From Pogonophryne albipinna (lineage: Eukaryota; Chordata; Actinopteri; Perciformes; Artedidraconidae): a DNA stretch of 64,000 bases. The notes under the pieces were generated by a model that ran no database searches, was not told the DNA's origin, and saw nothing but the letters and a program-made list of their open reading frames with translations. Both the position numbers and the translations under genes were made by a program. Below are positions 56,237 through 64,000 of the stretch, piece after piece; positions within the stretch are counted from its first letter, which is position 1, and the number at the start of each line of letters is the position of its first letter. The DNA lies in NCBI GenBank assembly GCA_028583405.1, contig CM053249.1, positions 39,343,759 through 39,407,758 of the forward strand, in the 5' to 3' direction.

Positions 56237-57221
56237 CAGGGTATTTCCTCGCAGGGAAAGACCCTCAGCCCTCTCTGTCCAAACCAACAGACAGGACGTT
56301 CATAAAGCTGAGGTTTCCCCCAAAGTCTCTAATCATCCATCCTGTGAATATGAGAGGGGAAAAAATAGTGTAATAGATGCTTTGGACAATAAGAAATATA
56401 AAGTTAACTGTTGAGTTGCTCAGTTTTTTAGATTGAAAGGGTTTAATAATACAAACAAAAGGAGAGGCACCGTAAAATAAAGATTGGTCTTTCAATAAAT
56501 TGTGTTGATTTTGTCTTTTGAATTGTTTGTCTAAAGTCAAGTAGCTAGAACTGTTACTTATAGTTTGAATGATACAGTCTGGTTATAATGTTTGGAGGAG
56601 GCATCACAGGTAAGAGCACCATTTGTTGTGTTCCATCCACAACAAATGCACACAGATTGATATGTGTGTATTTATTTATTTACTATTTCTTGATTCATTA
56701 CTGTCAGTCCAAAACAAGAGATTTTGTTTTAGTAACATTTAAAAAAAAAACATTATCTCTTTTCCACTACACTATCTTGAATACTTTAGTTTTTACGTCA
56801 CTACATTTATCTAACAGCTTTAACATTGTAAAGGTGTCACTTCGGACTCTGGGTAATTATGACAGCATGTCCTACTATTTTGAGAGTTTGAACAAACCAG
56901 ACCTTCATCTATTAATGTGGAAAATAATCAGCACATTAAACCATTATGAAAGTTATCATTAGTTAGCTCATTGTTCAAAATGAGCTCCGACTCTTGCATC
57001 GGTAATAACAATAAAACAAATGATATAATATAATAGTATAACTTGTGTCTACTTTAAAGACTTTAACAACACTTTCCTAATTATACTAGCATACTTTTAC
57101 TAAAGTAACATTAACATGTTTAAATGCAGGGCTTTTGTAAGAGAGTATTTCGTATTGTGTCGCATGGTCTACTTGACTTATCTAACCGAAGTGATCGTTA
57201 CGTTACTTTGCAAACCGTCAC

Positions 57222-57246
57222 ACCCCCCCCACACACACACACACAC
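57222..57246 (+). repeat. C run plus (CA)n
   Basis: CACCCCCCCC followed by about nine CA units. Confidence 0.8.
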
Positions 57247-57486
57247 AAAAGGACACGGTAACGTTGTGATTCACATCAATTAATGATAACTACGGAGCTT
57301 GCTAACAGCAAGGCACAAGGCTACTTCAATAATTTAGCTAGCTAATGTAAGATACAAATGCTGTCGAGCCCTCACTGCTTGTAAAATAAAGAGCACAAAC
57401 TGACTACTTACACAAGCGGCGAGCCCCGCTGTTCTCCGTCATTTTTCTCCCGGGTTGTTGTGATCACATGACTGACAAAGCCGTGC

Positions 57487-57765
57487 TCTCATAGGCCAGA
57501 AGTTGGTTTGATTGCATTGGGCTCGATTGCTTATCCTGTCCGAGTAGCCCGGATGATGCTGCATCGCAATTTTGGACATCGAATTTTATACACCGAATTT
57601 TTTGACGTCAAATTTTTTTCACTTGAATTTTTGCATTTTTATTTCACATAGGTAAATTCGGAGCAAAAACATTCAGATACATGATTTTCAAAGTAAATAT
57701 TTTCAATGCTATAAATTCGGTGTCTAATAAAATTCAAGTACTTCTGTCTCTTGTTTGCTTCCATA
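57487..57765 (-). repeat. right long TIR
   Basis: Reverse complement of the left arm with scattered differences; inner end GCTCTCATAGGCC at 57487-57499. Confidence 0.85.
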
Positions 57766-57771
57766 CACAGG

Positions 57772-58549
57772 ACATTAAGGAAACAAACAGCATGTTGTAT
57801 TTGCTGCAATGAAGAATATCTAACCTCCAATCCTTTTAATTCATTCAACAAGGCTCTCCTCAGAGGTTAATCAGTGTATAACATGTGGCTCTCCTATGGT
57901 TAAAAGGGGTAAGGGTCCAACACCTTGGTGAACCGGGAAATCTCCATTCTTTATTGTCTTTTCTTTATTGATTCACATTATTGTGTTAAGTGGAAACCCC
58001 ATGACCTGCCAAACACATCAGACGGGGGTCAGCTCTAACAGGAGGTTAATGACAGGCAATCATTAACATGACTCCTCCATTAAAGGATGTCCCTAATCCC
58101 ACACATCCCACAATAGCAGCATTATGTCAGTCAAACTATCAAAAGAAAGGGAAACGATTTGGGAAAAGAGTACTTCTTTAGATAAGTTACTCTTTTATAA
58201 TGAAGCTGTTGGGTTTTAGCAATCATTCTGCACTTTATTCCTCCAGCTGACTGTGGTGATGCCTTTATGTTGAAAGTAGAGGCCGTTGTGGAGGAAAACA
58301 GACAGAAGACAACAGACAAGTGGATTCAGGTGCAGCCAAACAGGATGTATTCAATACTTATACCCAGTACAGGTCAACAATACAAAGCATGACTCTGTGT
58401 TCTGGTCTTCTTTTGCATGAAAACTGGATATACCAAAAAACGACAAACAGTATACTATGACAAAGTACTCAGAGTAATGAAATAAAATATGTGCAGTGTT
58501 GGTAGTATTGTTACAGAAAATGAAGAGCTGTGTAGGCAAGCATACTGTA
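57772..58549. other. intergenic, no gene recognised
   Basis: No convincing exon or TIR. Minus-strand frames near 58131 and 58351 lack any domain. Confidence 0.5.
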
Positions 58550-58551
58550 TA

Positions 58552-60010
58552 CAATGCCTTGCAAAAGTATTCACCCCCTTGGCATTTTTCTTGTTTTGTT
58601 GCATTCAAACATTTAATTTAATTCGATTTTTGGAGAATTTGTATTATTTGATGTACACAACATGCCTACAACTTTGAAGATGCAAAAAATATTTGTTATT
58701 GTGAAACAAACAAGAAATAATAATGAAAAAGAGAAAACATGAGCGTGCATAACTATTCACCCCCCCAAAGTCAATACTTTGGAGAGCCACCTTTTGCAGC
58801 AATAACAGCTGCAAGTCTCTTGGGGTATGTATCTCAGCTTGGCACATCTTTCCATTGAGATTTGCTTCCATTCTTCTTGGCAAAACTGCTCCAGCTCCTT
58901 TAGGTTAGATGGGTTCCGCTCGTGTACAGCCATCTTTAGGTCATACCACAGATTTCCGATTGGATTAAGGTCTGGGCTTTGACTAGGCCACTCCAAAACG
59001 TTTAAACGTTTCCCCTTAAACCACTCTAGTGTTGCTTTAGCAGCGTGCTTTGGGTCATTGTCCTGCTGGAAGGTGAACCTCCGCCCAAGCCTCAAATTTC
59101 CTGCAGACTGAAACACAGTTTCCTCAAGTATTTCCCTGTATTTAGCTCCATTCATCACTCCTATTTTGACCAGCTTCCCAGTCCCTGCCGATGAAAAACA
59201 TCCCCACAACATGATGCTGCCACCCCCTTGCTTCACTGTGGGGATGGTGTTCTGAGGGGGATCAGAGGTGTTGGGTTTGTGCCAGACATAGCGTTTACCT
59301 TGATGGCCAAAAACTTCCATTTGAGTCTCATCCGACCACAGGACCTTCTTCCACATGTGTGGGGAATCTTCCACATGCCTTTTGGCGAACTCCAAACGTG
59401 TTTTCTTATTTTTTGCCTTAAGCAATGGCTTCTTTCTGGCAACTCTTCCGTAAAGCCCAGCTCTGTGGAGTGTCCGGCTTACTGTGGTCCTGTGTACAGA
59501 TTCTGCTCTCTCTGCTGTGGAGCTTACCAGCTCCTTCTGGGTTATCCTCGGCCTCTTTGCTGCCTCTCTGATCAATGCTCTCCTTGCACGGTGTGAGAGT
59601 TTTGGTGGGCGGCCCTCTCTTGGCAGGTTTGTTGTCGTGGCATATTTTTTCCATTTTAAAATAATGGATTTGATGATGTTCAAAGTCTGTGAGATTTTTT
59701 TATAACCCAACCCTTTCTCATACTTTTCCACAACTTTGTCCCTGACCTGTTTGGAGAGCTCCTTAGTCTTCATGGTGTCGTTTTATCGCTTAGAAAGGCC
59801 ACTTGCTGTGGTATGGAGGACTGAGGCCTTCTACAACAGGTGAACTTTATTTCAATAATTGTGTGACTCTGAAGGTCTTTGTTTGGGCTCAATAGCAAAG
59901 GGGGTGAATACATATGCACACACCACTTTTCAGTTTTTAATTATTTTTTATGTTTTAAAAGATGCTCTTTTTTTTCACTTCACCAATTTTGACTGACGTT
60001 GTTTGGGGTC
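58552..60010 (-). mobile_element. Tc1-like transposon 2, one end truncated
   Basis: Left end CAATGCCTTGCAAAAGTATT after TA (58550-58551), followed by CACCCCC. On the other side GGGGGTGAATACATATGCA (59900-59919) is the internal repeat of the same family, but the outer TIR expected beyond about 60010 is not there. Transposase on the minus strand. Confidence 0.85.
58757..59773 (-). CDS. Tc1-like transposase, open but catalytic Glu replaced
   Basis: 338 codons, the normal length for the family. N-terminal HTH (SKQVRDKVVEKYEKGLGYKK, SIILKWKKY), linker GRPPKLS, second HTH (TTVSRTLHRAGL). The catalytic core has Asp148 (WSDET) and Asp238 (QQDNDPKH), but residue 273, the Glu of the DD34E triad in NPIENLW, is Gly (codon GGA, 58957-58955). 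Met at 59773 matches the family start (MKTKELSK). The last about 25 residues diverge from the usual C-terminus, which suggests a late frameshift. It may be expressed but cannot cleave DNA. Confidence 0.9.
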   Translation of the reverse strand: MKTKELSKQVRDKVVEKYEKGLGYKKISQTLNIIKSIILKWKKYATTTNLPREGRPPKLSHRARRALIREAAKRPRITQKELVSSTAERAESVHRTTVSRTLHRAGLYGRVARKKPLLKAKNKKTRLEFAKRHVEDSPHMWKKVLWSDETQMEVFGHQGKRYVWHKPNTSDPPQNTIPTVKQGGGSIMLWGCFSSAGTGKLVKIGVMNGAKYREILEETVFQSAGNLRLGRRFTFQQDNDPKHAAKATLEWFKGKRLNVLEWPSQSPDLNPIGNLWYDLKMAVHERNPSNLKELEQFCQEEWKQISMERCAKLRYIPQETCSCYCCKRWLSKVLTLGG

Positions 60011-62191
60011 TTGCCATAAAATCCCCCCAAAAATATGATATTCTTTTTGTTTTTCTCAAAGCGACCTTTATTATAAATCTCAACATGTAGTGTATTATAA
60101 ATGCTGTAAACCGTAGAACAGACTCCTGTTTATTCAAACAAATCAACACTGTCTTGTTTGGATACAAATCAAAGTTGTTGTAATGACAAGAGAAAAGCAA
60201 GCGTAGGAATACCAATCTGATATTTGAGCCAGCATTCATCCAGAGGAGCATGCTCCCCCCCAGGGCAGACCTGAAACGGCCTTCAGTACCACTTAGCTCC
60301 TCATTTAGTTCCCAAAGACAGCCAGTAACTGATGTTGACAGAAGTCTGACAAAGGTAAATTGATCACTTAATCAGTTTTAATTTATGAGTTGATGGGTCC
60401 TGATTAAAAAGCAACACGCCCTCGGGTATTCTTGGCAGATCATTTGACACCAACACATTCAGGAGAGAGGCAGTACATTAGCCCGCGCGTCCGACTGTGC
60501 TCCTCAGGGCTTGAAATAGAGAGGTGCATATTATCTTTGTTCATGAGAAAACTCATTTATTTCGTTTTTTCCCACACCTGAAAATGTTCAAAATAAATGT
60601 AATTCTGTCTGAACTTTTGTGTTTCAATAATAGACCCACTTCTCTCCGTCTCAAGCAACAGGGAGAACAATGATAGCTGGCATTATCACAGAGGAGCGGT
60701 CCTAACGTTTGAGGATGCGTCATAGAGGGACATAAAGACAGGGGAAAGAATCCAAACAAACATCTGCCGAGAACATTTCCGATACTGGCTTCTTTAAATG
60801 TATAGGAATTACTAAACATAAATGATAACACTAAATTATAGGAACAAAATATTAATACAATTAACAGGTAAAAGTCAATGGATCCAGATACTCTCAAATA
60901 TTCAGGTTTGAGGTTCATTAACATTTTTGGATTGACCGAGAGCACTGTAGTTGATCAATAATCAAATGAATTCTCAAAAATACAACTTGCCTAATAATTG
61001 CACAGTGTATTGTTTTATCTTTGTGTTTTTTCTTCATGTGAACCTGTTCTTCTGAAAGGTCCTATTAAAGTTTATATTATCATGCTGTGCCTTAGCTTGT
61101 GGAACCAAGAGGTCTGGAAACAAATAACACCATTTGATGTGTCGCATTGTGGAGCTCATTTCTGTTAACTGCTTGAATGGATTCACTGCTGGAGTGTTGA
61201 GGTGCAGTGGAGACGCTGGGCTGTTTGACCCCTTTTGGAACACACTCATACTAGTTTGTCATTAAGGGGGGTGCTGTCTCAGCTTCCCCTGCTCATGGCA
61301 CATTGGCTCTGTACACAGACTGGGTAAGCCTATGCACATTTGGATCTTCACTTTGATGTTGAACCACATTTTTACCATATGGGTCCGACCTTCTGAGGCA
61401 GCAGCATTCACTGACTCCCCCAACAAACGGTATGATCTCCACCACCCTAACAAGAACTTCTGTTGCCGTTTGCTATGATGGCCTTTATGCAGACAGTTAT
61501 GTAAGGGATAATATGCAGCGATAGGCAGTCATTGATGACCGGTTACATACTAAATAAACCAACTACTTGAATCATATTACTTATTTTAAGAGGATTTTAA
61601 TGATTTTGAAATGATTTCATTGATTTTAAAATGATCGTATTGCTTCGGCTAAGAAAAAAATGGCAGCACTGATCGATGTTTTCTGTAACTGTCCAAGACT
61701 GTTCACAGTTTGGAATCCATTAACCAGTCTTTGAACGCTGCCAGAGCCCATACCGTGTTCCCTTTAGTATTTACTTCCTGCCTGTCGTCTTCTATTAATT
61801 TCTCCAACTTCCAGCGCTGTCTCTTTCAACCTCCTTCCTTCTCTTGCACTCTTTTTCTTCCAAAGTTTTGTGCTCTCCACAAATGTAAAATTAATATTCA
61901 AAAAGTGTTTTCAGGGTGTTTTCTGAAAACTAATGTTTGTTGTCTAACAATATAAAATTGACCGGACTTCTTTCTGCGGATTGATATGGATGCACATAGT
62001 CCCTTGACCCTTGTGCTGCCTATCGTGTTTGTTTAATAAGTTGGGACATGTTCTTGAGCTCAGAGCATAGCCGCGGGAAGTCATTTTGCTCAGGGGGTGC
62101 TGCCAAAAGTGGGGAGGAGGCCGCTTAAAAAAACAAAACAAAGGCGGGGCCGGGCCCAGCTGTCAGCGATACGAGCCGCATAAATTGTTTG
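60011..62191. other. intergenic, no gene recognised
   Basis: Includes the end of the minus-strand frame at 59955-60251 and a 130-codon minus-strand frame at 60553-60945, neither with a domain. A hAT-like terminus CTCAGGGGGTGCTGCC occurs near 62090. Confidence 0.5.
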
Positions 62192-62195
62192 TTAA

Positions 62196-63264
62196 AGGCG
62201 AGACACCGCAGGCAAAAACATCGTTTTTCATGCACTGGTCAATTTTGAGATGTTGTGCTATTTTGATTCCATAACATGTTTTCTTTCAGGCTTTTGGAAG
62301 GAAAACGTACAAAATACACATTTAAGTGTTTATTTTACTATAGTTTGTCTATTTGCGTCTGTATATTTCTCCTAAATTCACCAAAAGTTAGCATTCTAAC
62401 GTAACATAAAGTACCGCGACCGCTGTGTGCACCATGTCAACAGAGATATCGTTGGAAAGCTCCGTCTCTCCTGCACAATCTCATCACATCCAAATATGGT
62501 CATTTCCTTTGTATCAGCAACCAATCGTGAAAGTACAAAAGGGTCTTAAACCAATAAACGAAATCTCATTGGCTGGTGTCAATTTCTGACAACGTGATTC
62601 GTTCAGAAGCGTCACGTGGTGTGCTAAAACACTTCCTGGTTAGCTTTCCGCTAGAAATTGAAATCTCAAAATGGCAAAAGAACGGCGAAAAAAACGTTCA
62701 CAGAGAAGACAACAACAATTGTCACTTGCACGAAGCAAGATTATACAAAAAACAAATGACCCCGAACATGAAATACCTTCACGGAGTGCGTCGAGGCGCA
62801 AGCTGTCATCCAAAGAACAGGAGGGTTAAGCTAGCGCCTCACTGCAATCTATAAAGGTCGTTTTCTCAGAAGGGTTTGTTCATATGTCATTCATAGCGTG
62901 AATTATACAACATTGTATACCTAGAAACATGGCGAAAATTGATATTTTAGGGCTGTTGACAGTATTTTCTGATTCATGGAGTGATAAAAAGAGATATCCA
63001 ATATCCCTTCTGTAAAAGCCTTAGATGCTAATATGACTACAAAATGAAACGAGAATTTTGAACCTGGCTTTATCCAAAGTTCAGATTTCGGTTCCTGAAA
63101 TGTGTTAAAATATGCGCACATTTAATGAGATAATGGCTCATTTGCATATTCAGAAAACTTGTAATACAAGAAACAATTGCCTTATTGTAGGTAATAAACT
63201 GGAGAAATTTCTAGCTGATATCTTTAAGTTAAAAAAAAAAAACCTATTCACCTGGTGTCTCGCC
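62196..63264. mobile_element. TTAA-flanked element (Kolobok- or piggyBac-like)
   Basis: TTAA on both sides (62192-62195, 63265-63268) and inverted ends AGGCGAGACACC / GGTGTCTCGCC. 1069 bp, with one small basic ORF. The target fits both superfamilies; the GG-starting ends favour Kolobok slightly. Confidence 0.7.
62671..62829 (+). CDS. short basic ORF in TTAA element, possible transposase N-terminus
   Basis: 52 residues starting MAKERRKKRSQRRQQQLS, followed by SRSASRRKLSSKEQEG. It is extremely rich in Arg, Lys, Gln and Ser, like the N-terminal nuclear-localisation region of several fish transposases. The Met sits in CAAAATGGCA, an acceptable Kozak context. No catalytic domain follows before the right end, so it is at best a fragment. 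Confidence 0.4.
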   Translation: MAKERRKKRSQRRQQQLSLARSKIIQKTNDPEHEIPSRSASRRKLSSKEQEG

Positions 63265-63268
63265 TTAA

Positions 63269-64000
63269 CTGTTAGGCTTTATAGACCTACATCACTTAGC
63301 AACAGCTGCACATGCCCACATGCTAACTATGGGTCTTACAAACCTACATAACATTACAAATAGTCAGAAAATATTATTTACAATATTAATAAAACTATGA
63401 ATTCAATTTTAACTGATTGACAAGGCAAAACACTGCACAGCGGCAGCAGCATTAAAGGAAAAATATCGTTTTACCTTGTGTTGGGGCTACACAAAACTCC
63501 AAATGTAGCCTGGGGTGGCACTAATGAAGACCCTCATTAGAGCAGATACATCCACATTGTCCAACATGTTACTGTGGACATGCATCAAAGTCAGATGTGT
63601 CAGTCTCTTCTGTGTCATGTGTCACTATGCAGCGATTTAAGAGTCAAACACGGAGGATTGTTCGCTCAGCGCTGTAAATTAAATGTCCCTTAACTTTCCC
63701 CTTAACTGCCGAATCGGATGCTCTGAATCGGAAGCCAACTTCAGCGTCGTGTTGTAGAGGTGGTGGGCTGAGGAGTAGCTGGTGGTCCACTCTTTTTATT
63801 GGGTTGTTTGTTGGAGAAAAAAAATCAAAAATCCTTTTTTGTGACATTCTAGAAAGTTGTCACTCTGCAGTGTGTGTGTCGCGTCAATTACGTCACTCTC
63901 CCACGACCTACGACCAAGATGACTCGGATTTTATTTATCTGGAAAATAAATTCAAGCCACCTGACTGATACAAATATATACTATGACTATTACTGTATAC
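63269..64000. other. intergenic, no gene recognised
   Basis: No ORF with content. A frame at 63644-63847 (minus) starts MSQKRIFDFF, which superficially resembles hAT transposase N-termini (short basic start with a Phe-Phe pair), but nothing supports it further. Confidence 0.45.

Larger units (their letters stand above)
53154..57765. mobile_element. 4.6-kb element with ~300-bp terminal inverted repeats, unclassified
   Basis: Left arm 53154 to about 53486 and right arm 57487-57765 are long inverted repeats, starting TATGGAAGCAAGAGACAGAA and ending TTTGCTTCCATA. CACAGG flanks both sides (53148-53153, 57766-57771), consistent with a 6-bp duplication. The interior (about 4 kb) has no transposase, polymerase or integrase that I recognise, but has exon-like blocks with splice sites. 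Long TIRs and a 6-bp TSD recall Polintons, but the termini lack the usual AG start and the size and content do not fit. Confidence 0.7.

Noticed and set aside
53154..57765. Polinton/Maverick assignment for the long-TIR element
   Set aside because: The 6-bp flank fits, but termini do not start with AG, size is 4.6 kb, and no polymerase B, integrase, ATPase or capsid gene is visible.
60553..60945. 130-codon minus ORF
   Set aside because: Hydrophobic start but no homology I recognise, AT-rich surroundings and no splice or promoter support.

Overview
The window looks like gene-poor teleost fish DNA. I find no host gene exon I would defend. Nearly every coding trace is transposase or reverse transcriptase, of lineages that co-occur in ray-finned fish: L2 and Rex1-like LINEs, a Tx1-like L1, Ty3/gypsy, a class-I-like endogenous retrovirus (ERV), and hAT, piggyBac, Tc1, Harbinger-like and other TTAA-flanked DNA transposons. 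No CRISPR, operon or rRNA gene is present.

Layout. 1-5156: a Ty3/gypsy element on the minus strand, interrupted by the 3' half of an L2 LINE. 5157-8035: hAT-like debris, then a repeat built of about 145-bp units carrying RFX/X-box-like palindromes. 8036-11310: a 3'-truncated L1 whose ORF1 is split by a LINE fragment with a 10-bp target-site duplication (TSD). 11330-13037: a second copy of the X-box repeat and a LINE tail.

13038-35358 is the centrepiece, a multi-level nest. A BED-finger hAT (hAT1) was split by a piggyBac (14122-34959). That was split by a second hAT (hAT2, 14178-31599, TSD GTGCTATA). hAT2 was then hit by a near-intact L2 (16033-19966, TSD ATTAT), an ERV with paired LTRs (20604-29271, TSD CTAC) that itself carries a TTAA-flanked MITE, and a third hAT (30006-31386, TSD GTTTTGAC). 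Reading frames of the hosts resume exactly across the insertions, so both boundaries and relative order can be read directly.

36397-44150: MITEs, a tRNA-like relic and a second piggyBac copy split by a hAT (TSD GTCTCAGG). 45734-50713: a hAT-like MITE, a Rex1-like LINE and a Tc1 element. 53154-57765: a 4.6-kb element with about 300-bp terminal inverted repeats and a 6-bp flank repeat, containing exon-like blocks but no transposase I recognise. This is the best candidate for something undescribed. 58552-60010: a second Tc1 with an open transposase that has lost its catalytic glutamate. 62196-63264: a TTAA-flanked element with a small basic ORF. The remaining stretches hold nothing I can assign.

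These genes do not form a pathway. The biology shown is serial transposition into a tolerant locus, and the nest records its order: hAT1, then piggyBac, then hAT2, then L2, ERV and hAT3.
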